Positions 12,090 through 20,548 of a stretch of DNA of 23,164 nucleotides are shown in pieces. How positions within the stretch are numbered: the first letter of the stretch is position 1; the number at the start of each line of letters is the position of its first letter. The notes under the pieces are model-generated. The model was not told where the DNA came from. It made no database searches and was given only the letters and a program-made list of their open reading frames with translations. The stretch lies in IMG/VR virus record IMGVR_UViG_3300030109_001746, positions 1 to 23,164 of that record; one strand, written 5' to 3'. The stretch comes from a virus. The position numbers and the translations under genes were made by a program.

Positions 12090-14560
12090 TGCCAAAAGTT
12101 TCAAAAGCGTTTGCAAACTTCACGTCTGGCGAGATCACGCCCAAACTACACGGACGTACCGACATAAATCGTTACGATAACGGCGCTGAAACGGTTGAAA
12201 ACTTTTTGGTGCAAAGCCACGGTGGACTTTCACGGCGACCTGGCACAAGATTTATCAGTGAGGTGAAAACAAGTAGTAACGCAGTAAGACTTATTCCTTT
12301 CGAGTTTAACGTCGAGCAAGCCTACGTTTTAGAGTTTGGCCCAACATACTTCCGAATATATAAAGATGGCGGCCAAGTTGTATCTGGCGGGTCAGCCGTA
12401 GAAGTAACGACGACATATACGGCTGACGATCTTGGAACTTTAAAATTTGCGCAAGTTGCCGACGTAATGTACGTCGCTTCGCCTAATCGTATTTTGAGAA
12501 AAATTACGCGCACAAGTCACACGGCTTGGACTATCGCTGATGTTGATTTGCAACGCGGCCCTATGCTTGACCGCAATGTCACAACGACGACGCTAACATC
12601 GAACGGCGCAAGCGGTAATGTGACTATTACAGCTAGCGCTGATTTGTTTGCCAGTACTGATGTTGGCCGGTTGATAAAAATACAAGATGGCTTTGCAAAA
12701 ATTACAGGCTTTACAAATGCAACAACGGTTGCCGCAACTGTACAGCAACTTGAAGATGGCCGAAGTGAGATACAGCCAAGCTATGCGGCAAGCACAATAT
12801 CTTTTCACGAAGGCGACCCAGACAGTACCGGGCTTGAACACAATGACAGGATCGAAGACACAGCCGGAGGATTTGTTGCGCAAGGATTTAAGGTCGGCCA
12901 AACAATCACGATAGCCGGCACAAGTTCAAACAATACAACCGCTGGTCATTTGTTGGTCAGTGTTACAGATACAGTTTTACTTCTCGCGCCGGGTGCGGAT
13001 CTTGCCGCTGAAAGCGCGGGGTCAAGTTTTACAATTGCCGGCAAGTTGGTGGCGGTAACAGATTGGGCGCTGGGCGCTTTCTCTAGCACTACAGGTTTTC
13101 CCCGTGCTGTGACGTTTTACGAACAGCGCATGGTTCTGGCCGCCACCGACGACCAACCCCAAACACTTTTCTTTTCGCAGTCTGGTGATTTTGAAAACTT
13201 TGAAGCCGGAGCCGAAGCCGACGATGGCATGGTGTACACCATTGGTTCAAACGAGGTGAACGTCATAAGGTTTTTGGCGTCTGCGCGTAACATGATTTGT
13301 GGGACTTCGGGCGGTGAGTTTGTGGTAAGGGCGGGGGCTGACGAGGCGATAACGCCAACCAACATTCAGATCAAACAACAGACAAAACACGGCGCGGCTG
13401 ATCAATCGCATGCGCAAGTGGGTAATACAGTTTTGTTTGTACAGAGAGCAAAACGTAAACTAAGAGAGCTACGCTTTAACTTTGATGTCGATGGCTACAT
13501 TGCTCCCGACCTCGCGCTGATTAGTGAGCATATCACTGAGGGCGGCATCACTGAGATGACCTATCAGCAGGAGCCAGACTCAATCGTTTGGTGTGTGAGG
13601 GCTGATGGTCAACTTGTTTGCATGACGTACAAGCGTGAAGAAGAGGTGATCGGCTGGTCCCGCCAAATTATTGGTGGGGCTTTTGGGACAGGTAATTCGG
13701 TGGTCGAAAGGGTTGTGTCTATTCCCGGCGATTTGGATGAAGATGATGTTTATATGGTGGTTAAGCGCACAATCAACGGCGCAACCAAACGCTATATTGA
13801 ATATATAGAAAACTTTGATTTCGGCACTGATATTAATGACGCAATCTTTGTTGATAGCTCTCTAACATATACCGGCGTGACTTCCACGCTTGCTGGAGCC
13901 GAGGCGGCTGATCAGACAACAATCACGCTTGCCGATGGGTCGAGTTTTACAAGTAGCGGCGCAATCAAGATCGGTACGGAAATCATTACCTACACGGGTA
14001 AAAGTTCAAATGATTTAACGGGCTGTGTGCGCGGTGTGGTTGGCCCGGCGGCGGCACATGCCAGCGGCGCGACAGTAACGCAAGCGGCAAATAGCCTGTC
14101 AGGTTTATCCCATTTGGAAGGTCAAACTGTCGGCATATTAGGCGATGGTGCAGTGCATCCTGACAAAACCGTATCGTCGGGTGCGGTAAGTTTAGACCGA
14201 TATGTTTTGAAAGCGCATGTGGGACTCAATTACAACTCAACTCTTACCACGTTGCGCGTTGACGCCGGAAGCGCTCAAGGCACAAGTCAAGGCAAAATTA
14301 AACGCATAAATGAGTTGACGGTGCGGCTATTCAGAAGCGTTGGTTTAAAAGTTGGCCGTGACTCTAGCAACTTAGATATTGTTCCGTTTCGATCCAGTGC
14401 AGATGAAATGGACGCGCCGATTGATTTGTTTACAGGTGATAAAGAGATTGAACTGAATGGTAACTATGACACGGACGGTCAGGTAACTATCCGACAGGAT
14501 CAACCGTTGCCTATGACTGTCCTCGCTGTCTACGCAACCTTGAGTACATTTGACCAGTGA
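12089..14560 (+). CDS. Tail tubular protein B (T7 gp12-like nozzle)
   Basis: The hexameric nozzle of the short tail, to which fibres attach. This 823-residue protein starts with a FTSGEITPKLHGRTDINRYDN motif and G-G-L-S-R-R-P-G-T-R-F. It has the central GFPRAVTFYEQRMVLAATDD, P-Q-T-L-F-F-S-Q-S-G-D-F-E-N-F, and later ADGQLVCMTYKREEEVIGWS, all hallmarks of this family. Two insertions are apparent. Residues about 232-310 hold a DRIEDTAGGF..GFKVGQTITIAG module that recurs in marine phage structural proteins. Residues about 592-667 hold a GTEIITYTGKSSNDLTGC..RGVVG..AAHASGA module of the same kind. The total is about 30 residues longer than T7 gp12 (about 794). A GTGA overlap joins it to the next gene. 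Confidence 0.93.
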   Translation: MPKVSKAFANFTSGEITPKLHGRTDINRYDNGAETVENFLVQSHGGLSRRPGTRFISEVKTSSNAVRLIPFEFNVEQAYVLEFGPTYFRIYKDGGQVVSGGSAVEVTTTYTADDLGTLKFAQVADVMYVASPNRILRKITRTSHTAWTIADVDLQRGPMLDRNVTTTTLTSNGASGNVTITASADLFASTDVGRLIKIQDGFAKITGFTNATTVAATVQQLEDGRSEIQPSYAASTISFHEGDPDSTGLEHNDRIEDTAGGFVAQGFKVGQTITIAGTSSNNTTAGHLLVSVTDTVLLLAPGADLAAESAGSSFTIAGKLVAVTDWALGAFSSTTGFPRAVTFYEQRMVLAATDDQPQTLFFSQSGDFENFEAGAEADDGMVYTIGSNEVNVIRFLASARNMICGTSGGEFVVRAGADEAITPTNIQIKQQTKHGAADQSHAQVGNTVLFVQRAKRKLRELRFNFDVDGYIAPDLALISEHITEGGITEMTYQQEPDSIVWCVRADGQLVCMTYKREEEVIGWSRQIIGGAFGTGNSVVERVVSIPGDLDEDDVYMVVKRTINGATKRYIEYIENFDFGTDINDAIFVDSSLTYTGVTSTLAGAEAADQTTITLADGSSFTSSGAIKIGTEIITYTGKSSNDLTGCVRGVVGPAAAHASGATVTQAANSLSGLSHLEGQTVGILGDGAVHPDKTVSSGAVSLDRYVLKAHVGLNYNSTLTTLRVDAGSAQGTSQGKIKRINELTVRLFRSVGLKVGRDSSNLDIVPFRSSADEMDAPIDLFTGDKEIELNGNYDTDGQVTIRQDQPLPMTVLAVYATLSTFDQ

Positions 14561-15000
14561 TTGTTGTTGATTACGAGCCGGCGCACGCCGATGATATTTT
14601 ACAAGGTCGGATGAACGACGAAAGAGGTCGTCCACTGGAACAATTAGGCGATTTTACTTCCGCTTTTGCTGTGGATTATATGGCTTTTACGGCTTTAGAA
14701 AATGGTCATGTAATTGCTTGCGCCGGAATTTACAAATTGTGGTCAGGTGTTGGCGAGGCGTGGTTGCTTGCCAGTGAACGCATACACAATAACCGAATAA
14801 GCGTTGCACGGGCTGTCCGGCTTGGCATGAAAAATATTATTGATGAGCAAGAGCTGTGGCGCGTGCAAACGGCTATGCGTTCTGATTGGCCTTTGCTTGA
14901 AAGATGGGCCAAATTTCTTGGCATGAAACACGAAGGCTCAATGCAAAAATACGGTGTTGACGGTTCTGATTGGGAAAGGTGGGCGTGGGTGAATGGGTGA
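14557..15000 (+). CDS. T7 gp13-like protein, GNAT-fold (DUF2833)
   Basis: This 147-residue protein starts at GTG within a GTGA overlap. It has the D-Y-x-P-A-H-A-D-D-I opening and an A-F-T-A-L-E-N-G-H-V-I-A-C-A-G-I strand pair, then G-V-G-E-A-W-L-L, and a final R-S-D-W-P-L-L-E-R-W-A-K-F-L-G-M followed by H-E-G. This matches the phage gp13-like / DUF2833 family, related in fold to GNAT acetyltransferases. T7 gp13 is needed for normal virion assembly and is not kept as a major structural protein. Acetyltransferase activity is doubtful, since I see no clear acetyl-CoA (R/Q-x-x-G-x-G/A) loop. Confidence 0.85.
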   Translation: MIVVDYEPAHADDILQGRMNDERGRPLEQLGDFTSAFAVDYMAFTALENGHVIACAGIYKLWSGVGEAWLLASERIHNNRISVARAVRLGMKNIIDEQELWRVQTAMRSDWPLLERWAKFLGMKHEGSMQKYGVDGSDWERWAWVNG

Positions 15001-15532
15001 TCCAATTTCTATTGGTTTAGCAATTGCTGGAACAGCAACAAGTGTTGTGGGTTCTGTGCGCCAAGCGGGAGCTTTGCGTCAAGCTGGTGAGCAAGCCGAG
15101 AAGACAGCCCGGTATAATCAAAGTATTCGAGAGCGTAACGCAAAGGTTGCTGAAAACAATGCAGACTATCGCCGCCGGGTTGGTGAACGAGAGGTCGGAC
15201 GTTTTCAGGAACAATTTGGAAAAGTGCAAGCGCGCGCTGGTGTGGCGTTCCGCAAGGCGGGAGTTGTAGCCAGCACTGGTACACCTCTTCAGGTACTTAT
15301 GGAAAACGCAAACCAAGCAGAAATTGATGCTCAAACAATTAGACTGCAAGCGCTGACAGATGCGGGTCAGTTGCGAGAACAAGCGGCGAATGAGAGATTG
15401 GCGGGTCAATTGACATTATTAGAAGGACGAAGCCAGAGAGCGGCGTCAAACATGCAAGCACGTTCCACAATGGTTGATGCATTTACGTCACTTGCTCAAG
15501 GTGGGTATCGTGTTAGGAAACTTATTAAATGA
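14993..15532 (+). CDS. Internal virion protein B-like (T7 gp14-like)
   Basis: A 179-residue, Ala/Gln/Arg-rich helical protein. It begins with a glycine-rich hydrophobic segment (IGLAIAGTATSVVGSV) that could insert into membrane, followed by long amphipathic helices with many R-E-R and Q-A repeats and a GVVASTGTPLQVLMENANQA turn. T7 gp14 has the same layout and is injected to form part of the trans-envelope channel. The gene lies just after the gp13-like gene, overlapping it by 8 bases, and is followed by the gp15-like gene with an ATGA overlap, the T7 order. Confidence 0.85.
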   Translation: MGDPISIGLAIAGTATSVVGSVRQAGALRQAGEQAEKTARYNQSIRERNAKVAENNADYRRRVGEREVGRFQEQFGKVQARAGVAFRKAGVVASTGTPLQVLMENANQAEIDAQTIRLQALTDAGQLREQAANERLAGQLTLLEGRSQRAASNMQARSTMVDAFTSLAQGGYRVRKLIK

Positions 15533-17115
15533 AGGTGCCAACTTATGAGGCGCGTCAACAAGCGCCACGTCAAGGGCAAGGCCGTTTTTTAACAGCGCAG
15601 TTGTCACCATCTGCAATGATTGCGCCGTCACGCGCGGCGGCTGACCAAGCGCAACAGTTAGCAAGGACAGGCGATAAGATTGCAGAATTTGGTTTTAAAA
15701 AATTAGAAGCGGGGGCAAAACAGGAGGCTTTTGAGGCGGTCTCGAATTACGGTGTTGAACTAGCAACAGCCGAGGGTAATTTTTTACAATCCAATGTTTC
15801 AACAGCGGAGCAAGAGTATAAAAAAGAAAGTCAAAGACTTTATAAAAAGTATGCAAGCAAATTAAAAAATTCTTATGCTAGAAGTTCATTTGCCTCTAAC
15901 GCGATAAAATTACAATCACAAAGCACAATAAATTTTGTTAGAAAAAACAATGCAAGAGTGATTGCACAAGCGGAAACAAATATATCAAACGATCTAAACA
16001 GTAATTTAAAAATTGCAACGAACCCTAATAATAAGATGCAATTGCGTAGAGAGGCATTGGCTGAGAATTTTTTTATTCTTCAAGAGGCAAAAAATACTCT
16101 TGGGCCTGAAAAGCATAAAACCTTTGCCGACACAATGTATATGTCATTAGCTAACGATACTTTGTCTTTTTTTATAAACATCAAACCAGAAAACGCTGAA
16201 GAAATTGTTGACAATTTCAGAGAAAATAAGAGTACCGATGATATACTACAAGCGGCTCGAAATAATCTTTCTGAAACTGAAGTGAGCAAAATAGCAACTA
16301 ATATCGAGAAAATAATACGAAGTAACCGTGAACGAGAAAACGATATTGAACAAAGACAACAAGACGAAGAAAAAGACAAAGATAGAAAATTGTTTCGGGA
16401 ATATCTTTTTGGTGACAAGCCAGAATCAAAAAAAACAGAGATTTTTAACCAATTGAAGATGAGTACCTTTGTATCCGTCTCTGAATTAAAGTTGGCACGA
16501 AAATTTGTAATGAGTGGTGGCTCTCAGGGATCATTTAACAACACCCAAGATGTTTTTGTACTTTCTCAAGCCATAATTAATGAAGAGATTACGAACACGG
16601 ATCAAATAATAAAACGAATAGATGACGACAAACTTAATGTTAATTATCAAACCTTACGAACAGTTTTGTATCCATTGATTGAAGCGACTAAAGACAAAAA
16701 TTTTAAAAACGCTCTTACTTGGGGGTTGAGTACAATTGGTTTTACCGAGTCCGTTGCGGCAAGTGGCACTTTAGATATAGGTTTTAAAATAGATAAAGCA
16801 ACAAAATTTAAAGCGGAAATGCTGGATTGGCAATTTGCGCAAAAAAAGAAAAAGACCCGCGACAAAGTTTATCTAAGTGCAATGACAAAAGCTAAAGCAG
16901 TAATAGACAATTTAAGCAACATGGTTGATCCTGATGCGGAATTACTGATTTTTCGTCTTGCAACTCGATTGAAAAAAGCAAATAAAGGTGGTGATTCGAC
17001 AAAAATAGCAACCAGTAAAGAAGCGCTTATAACAACACTGATACAGTATGGTAGAGTAACGGCGAGCGAAGCTCTGGCACCGGATTACAATCCTTTAAAA
17101 CGGCTAGGGAAATAG
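15529..17115 (+). CDS. Internal virion protein C-like (T7 gp15 position)
   Basis: A 528-residue protein, probably an ejected internal core protein by position between gp14- and gp16-like genes. It is predicted almost entirely helical, with an N-terminal segment rich in Gln and Pro, then Ser/Lys-rich helices, and a strongly charged stretch around residues 265-285 (ENDIEQRQQDEEKDKDRK). Sequence similarity to T7 gp15 (747 residues) is not visible by eye, and this protein is shorter. Base composition is noticeably more AT-rich than in the head genes, so it may have diverged or been exchanged. Membrane segments are absent. Confidence 0.7.
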   Translation: MKVPTYEARQQAPRQGQGRFLTAQLSPSAMIAPSRAAADQAQQLARTGDKIAEFGFKKLEAGAKQEAFEAVSNYGVELATAEGNFLQSNVSTAEQEYKKESQRLYKKYASKLKNSYARSSFASNAIKLQSQSTINFVRKNNARVIAQAETNISNDLNSNLKIATNPNNKMQLRREALAENFFILQEAKNTLGPEKHKTFADTMYMSLANDTLSFFINIKPENAEEIVDNFRENKSTDDILQAARNNLSETEVSKIATNIEKIIRSNRERENDIEQRQQDEEKDKDRKLFREYLFGDKPESKKTEIFNQLKMSTFVSVSELKLARKFVMSGGSQGSFNNTQDVFVLSQAIINEEITNTDQIIKRIDDDKLNVNYQTLRTVLYPLIEATKDKNFKNALTWGLSTIGFTESVAASGTLDIGFKIDKATKFKAEMLDWQFAQKKKKTRDKVYLSAMTKAKAVIDNLSNMVDPDAELLIFRLATRLKKANKGGDSTKIATSKEALITTLIQYGRVTASEALAPDYNPLKRLGK

Positions 17116-17117
17116 TA

Positions 17118-17714
17118 ATGGAAGACCTAGAAGAAATGTTTCTGCGCATGCGTTCAAATGATGAACTAGACGGTGATCTAACGTCACTTAACGCCGTTAA
17201 GTGGGACAGAGTTGAATTTGATAAAGACGGTGATCGTATTGGGTATGATGACGTTACAGGTCAATCTTATTCGTTGGGGCCAATGCCACCGGGTGTGCCA
17301 CCCGCAACAGTGTCAAATATTTCGCGTTCCGTCGTAGGGGGCGCAATAGGCGACGCTGGCAAGTCTTTTGATAATTTTGTTAAGAGTCTTGGTAAATATA
17401 AAGTTGATATTCCGTTTGAGGCGGTTCTTGATACGTTTGGGATGAAAACACCCAAGGCTTTACAAAACGTAAAACTAACCGCTGAAGATGCAGTTAGATT
17501 ATTTACCGGGGATATAGGGCGTTTGGTTAATGAAATGTCAAATGGGTTTTACCCTGTTGTTGGTAAGGGCAATACTTTACGTCTGAAACCAGAAGCGCTC
17601 GATCTTTTAGTGCCTCTTGAAGTAATCGTGCCAGCGGCAAAACCTGTTTCAAAAGCTGTAAAAAAAATGGCCGAGCAACAAGAACTTAATTTCGCCCCGC
17701 CGTTGCAACAGTAG
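17118..17714 (+). CDS. Unknown protein between the gp15-like and gp16-like genes
   Basis: This 198-residue protein is not recognised. It has an acidic N-terminus (MEDLEEMFLRMRSNDELDGD), a short D-K-D-G-D-R-I-G-Y-D-D-V-T-G-Q-S-Y turn, and a middle region with P-M-P-P-G-V-P-P. Its C-terminal half contains a helical stretch and an L-R-L-K-P-E-A-L-D-L-L segment. No enzyme motif is seen. It starts 2 bases after the gp15-like stop with a short gap to the gp16-like gene, so it may be an additional ejected or assembly protein of the internal core, which T7 lacks. Confidence 0.7.
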   Translation: MEDLEEMFLRMRSNDELDGDLTSLNAVKWDRVEFDKDGDRIGYDDVTGQSYSLGPMPPGVPPATVSNISRSVVGGAIGDAGKSFDNFVKSLGKYKVDIPFEAVLDTFGMKTPKALQNVKLTAEDAVRLFTGDIGRLVNEMSNGFYPVVGKGNTLRLKPEALDLLVPLEVIVPAAKPVSKAVKKMAEQQELNFAPPLQQ

Positions 17715-17725
17715 AAAGATAATTC

Positions 17726-20548
17726 ATGGCTATATCTGAACAGGCGGCTGAAGCCTCACGCCGTGGCGGTCCCCTATTGCCTGATGATGGCGTACCAAAG
17801 GATGATAATATTCAAGTCGCTGGCATTGGTTCTTTTTTTACAAAAAAGTTGGGTCAGAAAGCTGAAAACGAGATAGACGATGTTTCTGCAAATGCACAGC
17901 CAGAAAATTTAAACAGCAGTCCCGAAACAGATCCAGAGAAGCCAGCGGTAAATACAACAGAAGAAAATTTAAGTAAGGAAACGCTAAATCCACAAACATC
18001 ACGAATTGATGATAGTCCGACAACAACAGAGGACGTAACTCCAAAACCGAAAACATCAAATCCGACGCGCACAGCCGAGCCAGAAATAAACTTCGATGAT
18101 TACCTTAAGCCAAAAACTGATGCGTACAAGGGCCAAGATTTTAATTTTAGTAATATTGAAACAACAGAACAAGCAAAGAAACTAATCAATCAAGTCAGTA
18201 TTGATTACGCGGCAAAAACTAAAGTTGCAAAAGGTGGTGTTGTCACTGACAAGACAACGCGCGAAGTTGCAGACATGTTGGGGATTGATGGCGATGCCGC
18301 AAAAAGGGCCATTGAAACCTTACCGTCTGATGTAAAGGATTTAAATATTAGAGCGCTTGTAATGCGCGACATGATGATCAAGTCGGCTGAAGAGGTTGAT
18401 AAACTTGCGCGGATTGTTGCTGGCCCAAGTGCCGATGTCAGTGATGCACAGAGATTTGCTTTTCGTCAAAAATTGACTGAGCATGCTTCCCTGCAAGCAA
18501 GCATGAAGGGCGTGCAAACTGAAATAGCCCGTGCGTTGGCTGGTTATAGAATACCGGCTAATGCCACTGCCCTTGAACGATCACAATATATTCAAGATAT
18601 TTTAGAGAATACGGGTGGGCCAAGAGTAGCTGAAGATTTAGCAAAGCGCTGGTTGCAAACCCCGATGAAAGATAAAGGACGCATTACGATTGGATGGGCG
18701 GCGAAAACTAGGGCGGCTGTTTTTGAAATATGGATAAATGGTTTGCTTTCATCATTGCGCACCCAAACAATTAACCTTGGTGGTAATTCAATATTTCGTT
18801 CTTGGCAATTACCAGAACGGGCGGTTGGTGGTTTAATCGGTTCAGCCCGTCAACTGCTTCCTAATGCAGACCCAGATCGAGTTGCCGCCTTAGAATTTGT
18901 CCATCAAATGCATGGTTGGGTTGAAACCATACCAGACGCATTCCGAATTGCGGCAAAAGTTTTTCGCACTGATACACCGCAAAGCCCAACCAGTAGAGTA
19001 GAACTTACTCGTACACGCGCAATCGAGGTTGGCCCAGACAGTATGCAAGGCTTTGGCTTTATACGACACATGACTAATTATTTTGGCTCATTTGTGCGAT
19101 TGCCTAGCCGTTTCCTTATGGCGGCTGATGAGTATGGAAAAGCAATTGGCAACCGTATGGAATTAAGAGCGCAAGCGGCGCGATCTGCCCAGAGAATAAA
19201 AGATGCTGGCGGCACAAAACAAGAAGCACAAAATGCTTATGCATCTGTATTGCGTGGCGAGAGTGAGGTTGCAAATGCAGAAGCAAGGCAATTTGCGGAT
19301 ATTACAACTTTTACTAAAGTGTTGGACGAAAAAGGTCAGGCTTTTACAAAACTTGTAAACAAATTTCCGGGCGCACGCTTGATTTTGCCATTTATTAGAA
19401 CACCAGCAAATATTTTAAAAGAATTAATCAAACGCACACCAGCCGCACCTATTTTAAAAGAAGTTCGGCAAGACATATTAGCCGGTGGTGCGAAACGTGA
19501 TCTTGCTTATGCAAGGGTCGCCATTGGAACCTCCGCTATGTGTTATGGGGTCAATCTTGCCGAGCAAGGGGTTATAACAGGTGGCGGCCCTAAAGACCCC
19601 AACATGCGAAAAATATGGCTTATGACAAATCAACCGTACAGCATAAAAATTAATGATAAATGGTATCCGTATGGAAGACTTGAACCGATTGGCACGTTGT
19701 TTGGTATGGCCGCTGATTACTACGAATTTAATGCATGGAAACCAACGGAACAAACCGACTCTGAGGACACCAGTTTAGAAATTCAAGCATTAGCCGTGGT
19801 GTTGCAAAACGCCGGCCAGAAAACATTTTTGATGGGTTTGGCGGATGCGGCACGGGCAATAAGTGATCCAACGAGATATGGTGAAAGTTGGGTGCAAAGA
19901 TTAACGGGCGGTCTAGCTCAACCTCTTTATTCATCAATGTTGCGCGATGTTGAAAAGGCAATTGATCCAGAACTTTCTGAGAAAAAAGTTGATCCAACTA
20001 CTGAAATGCGAATCAAAGGAAAAACAGTTCCCGGTGTGCAAGCGTTTTATCGTGCGCTTAATGAAGTCAAATCAAGGACTCCGGGTTGGAATGACGATTT
20101 GCCACCACGGCGTAATTTTTGGGGTGAAGAAATAAAGGCTTTTGATGGCGAATGGTATCAAGCCTTTAATGCGTTCGCACCAAAAAAAGTAAAAGTTGAT
20201 GAAGTAGTAAGCGAAATATTGAGATTAAAAGTACCTATTGCCATGCCGCGTAGAGCGATTACGGAAAATGGCACAAGCGTAAAATTAACTCCGAAGCAAT
20301 ACGACAAGTTAGTTGTTTCTATGAACAACATAAAAACACAAAACCAGAATACAAATACAGAAATGAACATGAGGCAATATATGGGGTGGTTGATAAAAAA
20401 GCCCCGATACTACGGAGCCTCAGAAACAGATCAAGCAAAGGAATTAAGAAATGTGCGCAATAAATTTTTAAAAGCGGCACAGATGAAATTATTAAAAGAC
20501 GATATTGAATTATTTGAACGATACATAGTGAAGGCGGCACAAAAATGA
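17726..20548 (+). CDS. Large internal virion / ejection protein (T7 gp16-like)
   Basis: At 940 residues this is the largest product in the window and sits where T7 gene 16 (about 1318) would be. The first 115 or so residues are rich in Pro, Thr, Glu and Asn and likely disordered. A helical core follows, with a W-I-N-G-L-L-S-S-L-R-T-Q-T-I-N-L-G-G-N segment (about residues 337-355) typical of very large phage ejection proteins, and a R-T-P-A-N-I-L-K-E-L segment (about 556-565). A hydrophobic helix (about 593-615, ARVAIGTSAMCYGVNLAE) could insert in membrane. The N-terminus lacks the SLT lysozyme motif (E-S-x-G) that T7 gp16 carries. The stop overlaps the tail fibre start. Confidence 0.8.
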   Translation: MAISEQAAEASRRGGPLLPDDGVPKDDNIQVAGIGSFFTKKLGQKAENEIDDVSANAQPENLNSSPETDPEKPAVNTTEENLSKETLNPQTSRIDDSPTTTEDVTPKPKTSNPTRTAEPEINFDDYLKPKTDAYKGQDFNFSNIETTEQAKKLINQVSIDYAAKTKVAKGGVVTDKTTREVADMLGIDGDAAKRAIETLPSDVKDLNIRALVMRDMMIKSAEEVDKLARIVAGPSADVSDAQRFAFRQKLTEHASLQASMKGVQTEIARALAGYRIPANATALERSQYIQDILENTGGPRVAEDLAKRWLQTPMKDKGRITIGWAAKTRAAVFEIWINGLLSSLRTQTINLGGNSIFRSWQLPERAVGGLIGSARQLLPNADPDRVAALEFVHQMHGWVETIPDAFRIAAKVFRTDTPQSPTSRVELTRTRAIEVGPDSMQGFGFIRHMTNYFGSFVRLPSRFLMAADEYGKAIGNRMELRAQAARSAQRIKDAGGTKQEAQNAYASVLRGESEVANAEARQFADITTFTKVLDEKGQAFTKLVNKFPGARLILPFIRTPANILKELIKRTPAAPILKEVRQDILAGGAKRDLAYARVAIGTSAMCYGVNLAEQGVITGGGPKDPNMRKIWLMTNQPYSIKINDKWYPYGRLEPIGTLFGMAADYYEFNAWKPTEQTDSEDTSLEIQALAVVLQNAGQKTFLMGLADAARAISDPTRYGESWVQRLTGGLAQPLYSSMLRDVEKAIDPELSEKKVDPTTEMRIKGKTVPGVQAFYRALNEVKSRTPGWNDDLPPRRNFWGEEIKAFDGEWYQAFNAFAPKKVKVDEVVSEILRLKVPIAMPRRAITENGTSVKLTPKQYDKLVVSMNNIKTQNQNTNTEMNMRQYMGWLIKKPRYYGASETDQAKELRNVRNKFLKAAQMKLLKDDIELFERYIVKAAQK

